64,000 nt of DNA from Moringa oleifera (lineage: Eukaryota > Streptophyta > Magnoliopsida > Brassicales > Moringaceae), in assembly GCA_021397835.1 (NCBI GenBank), contig JAJFZO010000049.1, forward strand, positions 2,423,001 to 2,487,000, read 5' to 3'. The notes below the pieces were generated by a model. It made no database searches, had not been told where the DNA came from, and saw nothing but the letters and a program-made list of their open reading frames with translations. This document shows, piece by piece, positions 1 to 9,188 of the stretch (position 1 is the first letter of the stretch; each line of letters begins with the position of its first letter). Both the position numbers and the translations under genes were made by a program.

Positions 1-1092
1 ATCGAATAAAGTTGTAAATATCAGCATGAATGGCGCAAACGTATAAGGGAAGACTGGTCCCCTTTGCTTGACACACCATGAATTTGCTACAGTACACAAG
101 CCTTGACCAACCACCCCCTGTTTGGCCAGAAGGAAAACGAAAGAATGAGTACCAGAAAGTAGGAAAAAGATTCAGAAAGTTCATTCGGGACAAAGCACTT
201 AGAGCATATATGAGAGTTAGTATCTCAAACTTTCCCTTCAGGATCCACATGGCGGTGTTCCTCCCTTTGATCAGGCTGAAGAGGGCTGACTGGAAAGTGC
301 CAAAGAGTGAGAGAACAGCAGTGCTGAAGTACTGATAGGGGTATCTTCGGTTAATCCTGGCCTGTACGAGTAACCATGAAGAACACAAGGTGCAGCCTGT
401 GAATAACAGGACAGAACCAATCACCCTTTTCTCCATCTTCTTCTCTGAACTCATCATACTGGCATGGTCACCTTCTGCTTGCGAGTCGATGCTGGTTAAT
501 GGCACTCCTTTGTAGAGTGCTAAAACTAAAGCTCCAGATATGCACACGAGGGTGCCTAACACTTTAGCTCTCCCAGCACTGCCTGCTAGGCCATTTTCCT
601 GTCTGAGGGAACCGTAACTATTAATACCTGAAGAGTTCTGACTTCAGTCAGACTATTGGATATTAGCAAATTTACCTGAAAACCAGTGCCATTATGAATG
701 TAATTGCAGGCGAGACGCTGAGGAAAGCACGTGACATCATAGCGGATGTATAAGCAAGTCCAAGAAGGAAGAAATATTGTGCCAGGCTTGCCCTGAAAAA
801 CCAGATAACTGATGAATAATTGAATGAAGAAAACCAGAAAAAATCAGAAATCCATCTGGGTTATCATGCACAACTAACCCAAGAGAGCTGAAGAAAAGTT
901 CACCCAGAATTCGAGCTGTAAGCTTAGGTCGACAACTCCTGCAGGAAAGCCCTTCATCTATAAGAATGTTGGCATTCGAACACATAAAAGAATAAGGGCA
1001 AGTGCAAGCAGGACATAGCCGATAATAGAATAGCTACATTACCCGAGAAGCAGGCAATCGGTGCCAAGAAAATAGTAGAAATAGCCAATCTG

Positions 1093-1477
1093 TAAGACCA
1101 TCTTCAACCCAAAACACTAAATTTAACATCAATTTGGTGTTAAAAAAAAATCTTTTTAAAATATTCTAACATTAAATTTTTTTCATTTTCAACTCATCTG
1201 CACCAAATTGGTGTTATAATATTATTTTAATAATATAAATAATAATTTTTAATAAAAATATTTATAAATATTAATTAATTTATAAAAAAATAATTTATAA
1301 AAAAAATATTATTTTAACATTTCACCAATTTGGTGCAGCTACAGTACTACACCAAATTTGATGCAATACTGTAGCTGCACCAAATTGGTGAAATCAATTT
1401 GCCATCTCGTTGGAGACGGTTTCACCATACTTTTGATAGCAAAATGTCGTTTTACCGTCCCGTTGAAGACGGCCTAA
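1093..1477. mobile_element. MITE, PIF/Harbinger (Tourist)-like, with TAA target duplication
   Basis: A 379-bp element at 1096-1474 is flanked by TAA on both sides (1093-1095 and 1475-1477). Its ends are imperfect inverted repeats: GACCATCTTCAACCC at the left and, read from the right on the other strand, GGCCGTCTTCAACGGG. It has no coding capacity, is very AT-rich inside, and contains several palindromic copies of an ACCAATTTGGT motif. A second copy of the right-end motif (TTGGAGACGG near 1410, TTGAAGACGG near 1464) suggests internal duplication of the terminus. The 3-bp TWA target site and short non-coding structure fit PIF/Harbinger MITEs; the family assignment is inferred. Removing the element plus one TAA joins the flanking exon halves in frame. 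Confidence 0.85.
1321..1392. repeat. Perfect 26-bp inverted repeat with 20-nt loop inside the MITE
   Basis: Arm 1321-1346 is the exact reverse complement of arm 1367-1392, with a 20-nt spacer. If transcribed it would fold into a long hairpin, a structure common in MITEs and sometimes processed to 21-24 nt small RNAs. Confidence 0.95.
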
Positions 1478-1634
1478 GTAGCAACAACCATGTGGTCAAT
1501 TCCACTGTCGGGGGTCTTCTTAATAAGTGCAATTACCGTACCAAATGCAAGATTAGTATCTACCATTAAAACAACAGGTGCCCGTTGCCCTTTGTGGTTC
1601 ATGCTTCAACGTATCACGATAGCACTACCAAATC

Positions 1635-1682
<48 letters not shown>
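1635..1682. repeat. (CT)n microsatellite
   Basis: Nearly uninterrupted CT dinucleotide run of about 48 bp with one TTT break. It lies 33 bp upstream of the WAT1-related start codon, so it is a GA-rich tract in the 5' leader or promoter on the minus strand. Confidence 0.95.
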
Positions 1683-1689
1683 AGTGATA

Positions 1690-4500
1690 TTCACTTTGGC
1701 CTTTCAAGGACGTTGGATATACAAAGCTGGGTGCTCCAATATATAAACAAGCTGCACGTACTGTACAAAACCGAAGGTTCGAATGATTGGACACTCGGAA
1801 TCAAAAACGTCCAGTGACGGCACAATAAGGGAGGAAAAATCTCAATCAAGCAACCACATATGAAGGCAAAAACTGATCACTTCATTATCATTTATAACAT
1901 AAATCAACGTAAGCTTAAAGCCTGAATTCAAGCTTCAAAAACGATTTGAATATATAAATCTGATTCAGCTTTGCTCATGGTAACCATGCATGTAAATTTG
2001 GTATATATAATTATATAGAAAGAGATGCACAATGATTGGTTGCTTCATGGGCTATTCCATCTCATTGATGCACCTAACAGGGAGACATGTCTCCCTAATT
2101 CTTCAGTTGTTCCAAATGCCACCACTCAGCAATCAACTTTAAGTTTCCATATTATTCTCCTCCTTTTCAAAATGATCAGAGATTACTATGTGATTAGACT
2201 ATGATACCCTAAACTAATATTTAGCAGAATTAGATGATGATCATATTCCTTTTGCTAGCTGCTGCGAATTATTTATATACTAATAAAATATGCAAAGTGG
2301 CCAAAACATCTCCAGAAAGTGATTATGGATTAGACCAAGCATTCCTTTCTGTCCAGTATCTGTTAACTTCCTCTAGGACACCAACCATGTCACAATGCCG
2401 GCACCCTTATTAATTCTAGGGAAATTAATATTAATCAAAGTGTGAACAATGGAATCAAGATTTAAGTCACTAATTAAGCCATACATGGAAATCAATGAAA
2501 GGGAGATTGAGGTTCGGGGAGGTCCCAAACCAGAAACCTGCACGTGATAATTTATTTGTCATTGTCCAGGAGTTTCCCCGATATTCATGGAACTTAGAGG
2601 AGTTTATTAGGAAGACATGAGCGGTAACATGTGGATGGTATCCATTTGTTCAAGCTTGGGGCGTTTCCTATCAAGCACTTAGCTCATCAATATACAGCTC
2701 AGTATCCATAGTGGACGCTTACTAGCATTTTAAGCCAGTTGCTAAAACATACAATTAGCATTTGATAGCACTTCGCCGACACTGTTTTCGTCCCTTGCCT
2801 AGCTACTCATTTACTCCATTTTGGATTTTCAGCATGAGTAGTGTCCTTGTGAGTGATATTGACAGCTTACCAATGCCATGCTCCAACATAGTTTTTGCCC
2901 TTTGGTTATGCTTCAAATGAGTGACATTTTCCATTATTTGCATTTTTTCAAACAAAAAATCTATTTCCTTCAATCTACATATCTTATTGTTTTTAATATC
3001 ACAATTGAAATTGATATTGCCTCATTAACCATTTGATATGTGATCAAATTAAATTTTGGTTTGCTAACAATTGTTAAAGTCAAATATTCTAAACTAAATG
3101 GAAGTATCTAAAGAGTAGAAGGATCTCCATTAAGAAAATATATAACACATAGTATGATTTCATGTTTATTCCTTTAAGTTACATATACCGTAACTATTTA
3201 TAAGCTTTAACAAGATAATGCACAATTGACCCTATATGACATATTTGTGTGATTGGTCATTTTGAATTTTGTTTCAGTGATATATGGTTACATTATCAAA
3301 CTTTCTTTTAAGATATCTGAATTGCTCTAACACTCATATATGTCACTTCTACTATGAGTGGTTCCAGAATAGGTTTGGTCCCTCTTGTGCTGTTAAAAGA
3401 CATATTTGTGGCTATCGATCTAAGTGGACAACAAGGATATATCTCATTTTTCTTTAAATACACCAACCCATGAGTATGCCATTTTCCATAAGCACATGCT
3501 CTTTTTCCATTAATCTTTACCCAACTATATGGACAACATTTCAATGCACTCCATAGTATGCTTGCATTAACTCTTATAGCATTTTCTATTGTTGATCACA
3601 TGGACCATTCAACATGAATTATCCTTAAACAGTCCACCCTCCACCTTGCATACAAGAGCCCTAATGACCAGCCAACCAAATTTTGTCATCTTTCATGTAC
3701 TTATGCTGCGATTGGTGTTAGGCGATTTTGGGCTTTCACAATTCCAGAAGTTACGTAAGGATTTTCCTTGCACTTACAAAACATGTTCTTTCTGCAATAG
3801 ATGTGTGATAACCCAACAACTTTTTTTGTTTTTATTTGGTACTTAAAGCATTCATTTAGTCAAGGGATTACTCTTGATCAGCTTGTCGGTAAGCATCCTT
3901 TCAGATCATGGATGGATGAGCTATAATTAGCTGATTTTGATATTCAGATCCCAACTTATCTGACAGAGAATCTTCTTCTAGTTGTACATATTCATCTCTA
4001 TAGCTTGTCGGTAACACAATTATCTTCAATGTGAATATCGGGATAGAGAAGCCATCTATTACACTATTGGTATCTACAAGCATATTCTTGTAAACTCCAT
4101 CTCCTACTGCAAAAGCAAGACTCTGCAACAAGGGTTCTCTTCGGGAGAAAACTCTATGGCAGAACATGAGAGAATTCTAAAACCTAATTTGTTTGGTAGA
4201 TAAGATAGTGAGCTCCTTTTCATGAAGAGAAAACCATAGTTGATGAAACAAATCAACTTCCATTTAGTGATGGTACAGAAATCAAACACCTTTAAGATTA
4301 CCCAAAAAGGGAAGAGAAAGAATCAAAAGCAATTCGACCAGAAAAAGGGGGCAGAGAAAAACCAGCTCAATAAGCTAACCAGAGGTAACTGGGCCTCTGG
4401 GCCAACAGCAGCAATTTGTACTATTCAGTATAACAGGGCATTATCAATTTCCCGGCTCCTATAGTTCTCTGACATTACCATCTTCGTCCTCTTTCTTCGC
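1690..4500. other. Intergenic region, no recognisable gene
   Basis: About 2.8 kb of AT-rich sequence. Short open frames exist (for example 3308-3544 on the minus strand), but none resembles a family I know or continues through splice sites. The last few hundred bases must contain the promoter of the PPR gene. I saw no paired long repeats or transposon ends. Confidence 0.6.
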
Positions 4501-4506
4501 GATGCA

Positions 4507-6918
4507 ATGCGTAATGGGAGAACCTCCGCGCTCTCTGCTCCCACCAGAACCCCATCCGTTCAGCTCTGCAGCATCCTCCTGGTTGCCTCGCTCACCAAGA
4601 CCCTCTCAGTGTCCGGGACCCGCAACCTGGACCGGGACTCAATCCCCATCTCGGAGCCTTTGGTCCTCCAAATCCTTCGAAGGAACTCTCTTGATCCTTC
4701 CAAGAGACTTGATTTCTTCCGATGGTGTTCCTCTTTGAGGCCCAATTACAAACACTCTGCCTCCACCTATTCCCTTATTTTTCGGACCGTTTGCCGCAAC
4801 GGGTTGCTTGGGGAAGTCCAGGGTTTGTTGGATTCCATGAAGGAAGACGGCGTTGTTGTTGGCTTGGGGACTTTCAAGATTTTGCTTGATTCTTTTATCC
4901 ACTCCGGTAAGTTCGATTCCGCGCTTGAGATTCTTGATTACATGGAGGAATCACGGACTAGCTTGAGCCCAAATTTTTATGACTCCGTACTGGTTGCTTT
5001 GGTTAGGAAAAACCAGGTGGGTCTAGCACTGTCTATATTCTTCAAGCTTCTAGGGACTTGTCATGATGGCTCGGATAATGGGGATTCTGTTGTTGGTTCA
5101 CTTCCTGGCTCAGTTGCCTGTAATGAGCTGTTGGTTGCTCTTAGGAAAGCAAATATGAGAGTGGAATTCAAAAGGGTATTTGATACATTGAGGGAAAAGA
5201 AGGGTTTCGAATTGGATACCTGGGGTTACAATATATGCATCCATGCTTTTGGGTGTTGGGCTGATCTCGGTGCTTCTTTGAGATTATTTAAGGAGATGAA
5301 GGAGAAAAGTTTGCTTTCTGGGTCATTTGGTCCTGATTTGTGCACCTATAATAGCCTCATTCATGTGCTGTGCTTGAATGGGAAAGTGAAAGATGCACTG
5401 ACAGTGTGGGAGGAATTGAAAGGGTCTGGCCATGAGCCTGATGCATTCACATTCCGAATTATAATTCAAGGGTGTTGCAAAGCATACCGAATGGATGATG
5501 CTCTGAAGATTTTCAGTGAGATGCAGTATAGTGGGTTTACCCCTGATACTATAGTCTATAATTCTCTTCTGGATGGAATGTTCAAGGCAAGGAAGATTGT
5601 GGAAGCATGCCAATTGTTTGAGAAAATGATTGAAGAAGGTGTCCGGGCCTCATGTTGGACATATAATATCTTGATTGATGGGTTGTTTAGGAATGGAAGA
5701 GCTGAGGCTGGTTATACCTTGTTTTGTGATTTAAAGAAAAAGGGGCAGTTTGTAGATGCTGTCACTTACAGTATTGTTGTGTTGCAACTTTGTAGAGAAG
5801 GACAGCTTGAGGAAGCACTTGGACTGGTGGAAGAGATGGAAGCTAGGAGTTTTGCTGTTGATTTAGTTACCATAACATCACTCTTGATTGGATTTCATAA
5901 ACAAGGGAGGTGGGATTGGACGGAGAGGCTCATGAAGCACATTAGGAATGGCAATCTAGTGCCTAATGTTCTCAAGTGGAAAGCCAACATGGAAGCTTTG
6001 ATGAAGAGTCCACAGAGTAAAAGAAAGGATTATACCTCTATGTTCCCATCTAAAGGCAATTTTAGTGAAATTATGAGCCTACTAGGTTCTCCAGTAACAC
6101 GGCACAACCAGGGCTCAGAAGATGATGGTTTTAAGGATGAGGGCACATCACCATCTGAAGCTGATCAGTGGTCGTCATCCCCATATATGGATCAATTGGC
6201 CAATCAAGCAAATTCCATCGATCATTTTGCATCACTGTTTTCTCTAAGCAGGGGGCATAGAGTTCAAGCAAGCGGAGTTGATTCTTTTGATATTGATATG
6301 GTGAATACTTTCTTGTGTATATTTTTGGCCAAGGGTAACCTGAGCTTAGCCTGCAAGTTATTTGAAATATTCAGTGGCATGGGCATTAACCCTGTGAATT
6401 ACACTTACAATTCAATGATGAGTTCATTTGTCAAGAAGGGTTATTTCAATGAAGCATGGGGGGTGCTCAACGAAATGGGTGAGAAGGTTTGCCCAGCCGA
6501 CATAGCAACATACAATGTGATAATTCAAGGCTTGGGAAAGATGGGGAGGGCAGACCTAGCTTGTGCTGTTCTAGACAAGTTATCAAAAGATGGCGGTTAT
6601 CTCGACATAGTTATGTACAACACCCTGACTAATGCTCTGGGAAAGGCTGGCCGAGTTGATGAAGCAAACAAGCTTTTTGACCAGATGAGAGCTAATGGAA
6701 TAAATCCTGATGTTGTTACTTACAATACACTTATTGAAGTTCATAGCAAGGCTGGCCGACTGAAGGATGCATACAAGTACTTAAGACTGATGTTGGATGC
6801 AGGCTGCTCCCCTAACCATGTCACTGACACCATTTTGGACTATCTGGGAAAGGAGATGGACAAACTGAGATACCAAAAAGCATCAATCGTGCGCAATGGT
6901 AAAGATGATTCTTCCTGA
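4507..6918 (+). CDS. Pentatricopeptide repeat protein, At4g01570-like (P class), 803 aa
   Basis: Intronless gene, as most PPR genes are. The protein closely resembles my memory of Arabidopsis At4g01570 (about 805 aa): N-terminal SLTKTL and LQILRRNSLDPSK, WTYNILIDGLFRNGRAEAG mid-protein, and NHVTDTILDYLGKEM near the end. Tandem 35-residue PPR units (pattern D..TYN.LI.....G....A..L) fill roughly residues 80-490 and 590-780. They are separated by a Ser/Asp-rich linker at about 490-590 containing the conserved DQWSSSPYMDQLA. PPR proteins of this class bind organellar RNA and act in processing, stability or translation; the target is unknown. The first residues could be a targeting peptide. An out-of-frame ATG lies only 5 nt upstream (4502). 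The stop codon lies in a 65-bp tandem duplication. The Kazal-type gene downstream is convergent, the same neighbour pair as At4g01570/At4g01575. Confidence 0.95.
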   Translation: MRNGRTSALSAPTRTPSVQLCSILLVASLTKTLSVSGTRNLDRDSIPISEPLVLQILRRNSLDPSKRLDFFRWCSSLRPNYKHSASTYSLIFRTVCRNGLLGEVQGLLDSMKEDGVVVGLGTFKILLDSFIHSGKFDSALEILDYMEESRTSLSPNFYDSVLVALVRKNQVGLALSIFFKLLGTCHDGSDNGDSVVGSLPGSVACNELLVALRKANMRVEFKRVFDTLREKKGFELDTWGYNICIHAFGCWADLGASLRLFKEMKEKSLLSGSFGPDLCTYNSLIHVLCLNGKVKDALTVWEELKGSGHEPDAFTFRIIIQGCCKAYRMDDALKIFSEMQYSGFTPDTIVYNSLLDGMFKARKIVEACQLFEKMIEEGVRASCWTYNILIDGLFRNGRAEAGYTLFCDLKKKGQFVDAVTYSIVVLQLCREGQLEEALGLVEEMEARSFAVDLVTITSLLIGFHKQGRWDWTERLMKHIRNGNLVPNVLKWKANMEALMKSPQSKRKDYTSMFPSKGNFSEIMSLLGSPVTRHNQGSEDDGFKDEGTSPSEADQWSSSPYMDQLANQANSIDHFASLFSLSRGHRVQASGVDSFDIDMVNTFLCIFLAKGNLSLACKLFEIFSGMGINPVNYTYNSMMSSFVKKGYFNEAWGVLNEMGEKVCPADIATYNVIIQGLGKMGRADLACAVLDKLSKDGGYLDIVMYNTLTNALGKAGRVDEANKLFDQMRANGINPDVVTYNTLIEVHSKAGRLKDAYKYLRLMLDAGCSPNHVTDTILDYLGKEMDKLRYQKASIVRNGKDDSS

Positions 6919-7022
6919 AAAATTATACAGATTTTGTTCATTTAGGACATTTCAAGAGCAATGGTAAAGATGATTCTTCCTGAAAAATTATACAGATTTG
7001 ATTCATTTAGGACATTTCAAGA
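6893..7022. repeat. 65-bp tandem duplication spanning the PPR stop codon
   Basis: Unit 1 (6893-6957) and unit 2 (6958-7022) differ at only about two positions. Unit 1 supplies the last codons and stop of the PPR gene; unit 2 repeats them in the 3' untranslated region. Confidence 0.95.
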
Positions 7023-7813
7023 CCCATTTGACTGGCAGACTTATTCTATTCCTTGATCATTATGATGGAGTACAAAGTGAGAAAACAACAGTGATGGTTT
7101 GCCATGAAAGATACAGACGTATTGGAGTCATTGTAGGTCTTATTCAACATACTTGTCATAAACTCTAATGTTACTTAAGCTTATCATAGTCTCTTCTCTG
7201 TCCAGTTGAGTATGAAAGGCTAAGGTACATTCCAGCACGATAAAGCCATCAAGATTACAGGATTTCAATGGTTGTTAACTCTGGAAAATTACTTCAAACT
7301 CAACACTGCTTTACAGGGAAGAAAACACTGATTCTTTAGAAGCAAATTCTTTTATAAAGTTATGTTTCTGGATTTATATTGCTTCATCTTCAACATGATC
7401 AGGTCAGAAACCTCTAGCTGGTTCTGCTTTAAACCTACCTAATCTTAGCAGCCATGACCCTGTTTGTACCATAACACGGAAACCCTGCTCTGTCTCATCT
7501 CCTATAAACTTTTCTTTGGTGAAGACAATTTGTAGTCTAATGATATCCATGTAGGCATGGCCTCAGATGTACGTGAGATTACAAGATCACAGATGGGCAG
7601 CTCTAATCCTTCCAGGCATGTAAAAAGGGTTAAATCATTTGTGTACCAAATTCGAGGAAAATCAATCATTCAAGGCAGAAGAGATTGGAAGAATATGCAA
7701 TAGGTTTATTAATCCAAAGAATTCATTTTACATAGAGCAAATCACATACACTCTTTTCTACAGAGCCCATACAGCCGTAACAAATGAGGATACAGAATTA
7801 ACAAAGAGAGAGA
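7023..7813. other. Intergenic between convergent genes
   Basis: Holds the 3' untranslated regions of the convergent PPR and Kazal-type genes. No further coding signal or repeat seen. Confidence 0.6.
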
Positions 7814-8218
7814 TCAGAAAAGACCGAACAACACAGAAAAACCAAGCAAGATGAGCCAGACAATGTGGACCAAGAGCAGCGCCTGACCAGGAACAGAAGC
7901 ACTGCCCCCATTATCGACCTCACAAAATCCTAACTTGGCAACGCGAACACCGGCACAAAGAGCATCGGCGCAGCCGCACCAGTATGTGACACCATTGACC
8001 CCACAGACAGGCTCGGTCCGGAAGCAATTGACCGGACAAGACGTCGGCTTGGTGAGCCCCGCGCAAACTCCGTCAGCTCCATCGTTGTCCGTAGGTAGCC
8101 GGATCGCGCCAGGGAGATCGTGCGCTGATGCGACGGACCAGATACACAATACGGCAAGAATAAGGAAGGGGAAGACGGTTAGAGACATCAATGGAAATGT
8201 AGGCATATGAAAGATCAA
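7814..8218 (-). CDS. Kazal-type serine protease inhibitor family protein, At4g01575-like
   Basis: Single-exon gene of up to 134 residues. In-frame ATGs at 8218, 8206 and 8188 all precede a hydrophobic stretch (LTVFPFLILAVLCIWSVAS) that looks like a secretion signal, so the exact start is open. The mature part (residues about 50-100) is cysteine-rich, with CPVNCF, PVCGVNGVTYWCGCADALC and LGFC. The core VCGVNGVTYWCGC corresponds to the Kazal PVCG..G.TY.N.C signature with W-C in place of N-C. A second hydrophobic tail (ALLLVHIVWLILLGFSVLF) ends the protein, suggesting a GPI-anchor signal or C-terminal membrane span. Plant members of this family are little studied; inhibition of extracellular serine proteases is inferred. 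It is convergent with the PPR gene, as in Arabidopsis. Confidence 0.85.
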   Translation of the reverse strand: MIFHMPTFPLMSLTVFPFLILAVLCIWSVASAHDLPGAIRLPTDNDGADGVCAGLTKPTSCPVNCFRTEPVCGVNGVTYWCGCADALCAGVRVAKLGFCEVDNGGSASVPGQALLLVHIVWLILLGFSVLFGLF

Positions 8219-8274
8219 CGGATCGAAAAGTTGCCTATACGCCCAAAATCAAAACGCGTATCCTCTAACCCAAG

Positions 8275-8287
8275 CCCTAACCCTAAC
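8275..8287 (-). promoter_or_regulatory. Telo-box-like tandem (CCCTAA repeats) upstream of the Kazal-type gene
   Basis: The string CCCTAACCCTAAC sits 57 bp upstream of the most distal ATG of the Kazal-type gene. Telo-boxes of this kind are frequent near plant transcription starts, often in genes active in dividing cells. Function here is inferred only. Confidence 0.5.
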
Positions 8288-9083
8288 TTTTGCGGTTAGA
8301 GGGTAGTAGGGGCTTTTCTTCCCGACGAGTATTTCAATATTCTCTCACGGTTTCTTCAGTTTCCACGATTTTAGTTTTGACCGTTACACCTAATGTCCTA
8401 ACCCTCCGATGTGCGATGTCTTCTTCTTGAATTTATTGCCGCCGACATTCTTTGCAGCCCATTCTGGCTGGATTCGGGCCCACGTTGTTGCAGATTAACC
8501 TTTTCTCATATTATTATAATATAATCTTCCTCATTATCCTTTTAATATGTGCAAATGGCTGTATGAGATCACTTTCATATTGCATTATTAATAATTATAA
8601 AAATGAAAACTTTCATCGTGCGTAGACCCCGATGGTGTACCCAATGTAAGTCACATTGCAAAATGTTTGTTTGTTCACTTAATTGACAAAATCAAAGTAA
8701 GAACAAATCCAAGAAACCCAGAAAGATGCCAAAACAAAGAATGTTCTTGAATAAGTAATTGATTGAGATTTTGCCCACATGTTATGTTACTCATTTTAGT
8801 TATAATTATTCAATTTTTATATATTTTTAAATAAAAAATTATAATTGATGAACTTCCTGTGGATACAAAACTGTAATTATAAAACGTTACAATACATATT
8901 ACATATGGATGGCCAAAGTTGCGATTCTATTTTAATTTTATAATTTTATTTAATTAAAAATTATATTTTAAAAAATAATTTCATAAAAATAAAGATATAT
9001 TAAACATGTATTGTGATGAGGCAAATAAATAATAATTAAATTATAGATGGATGAATTGCATAGACAACCTTGTGTGGATAAGT
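8288..9083. other. AT-rich intergenic region
   Basis: Very AT-rich between about 8500 and 9050, without any convincing open frame or repeat. It separates the Kazal-type gene from the 3' end of the phosphatase gene. Confidence 0.6.
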
Positions 9084-9089
9084 TTTATT
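9084..9089 (-). terminator. Polyadenylation signal AATAAA of the phosphatase gene
   Basis: Minus-strand AATAAA lies about 100 nt beyond the stop codon of the proposed last phosphatase exon (9189-9191). It supports a transcript end here rather than just past 9792. Confidence 0.55.
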
Positions 9090-9188
9090 CAAGGCAAAGC
9101 ACAATTAAACAACAGTGTCATTAAACAAGATTTCAGAACAGCCCAGAATCAGATGTTGGCTATCAGTTTGAGGTATACATCCTGAAGG

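Larger units (their letters stand above)
1..1602 (-). pseudogene. WAT1-related (nodulin MtN21/EamA) transporter, disrupted, 3' end outside window
   Basis: Minus-strand exons: 1602 to 1043 (interrupted by a MITE at 1096-1474), 957-879, 792-676, 602-203 and 117-1, continuing off the left edge. The pieces read in order like WAT1-related proteins of the At3g30340 type: VATYRLAISTIFLAPIA, then RPKLTARILGELFFSSLG, ASLAQYFFLLGLAYTS, SPAITFIMALVFR, GRAKVLGTLVCISGALVLA, and QGLCTVANSWCVKQRGP. These are multi-span drug/metabolite-type carriers of plasma membrane or tonoplast; characterised members move auxin or amino acids, but the substrate here is unknown. Two lesions are visible. The MITE puts a TAG stop right after MVVAT in exon 1, and the expected donor after exon 4 (position 202) reads CTAAGT instead of GTAAGT. 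The remaining exons stay open, so inactivation looks recent. The exon 2 acceptor at 957 is the only one that keeps frame and is less certain. A CT repeat lies just 5' of the start codon. Confidence 0.85.

Noticed and set aside
1096..1474. MITE region as an ordinary intron of the WAT1-related gene
   Set aside because: No GT donor in the right phase exists next to VVAT, and the TAA duplications plus inverted ends fit a transposon insertion into exon sequence.
3308..3544. 78-residue minus-strand frame in the left intergenic region
   Set aside because: Not similar to any family I know and not extended by splicing; could be a transposon relic but unsupported.
8275..8287. Interstitial telomere repeat
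   Set aside because: Only two CCCTAA units are present; a promoter telo-box explains this better than a relic telomere.
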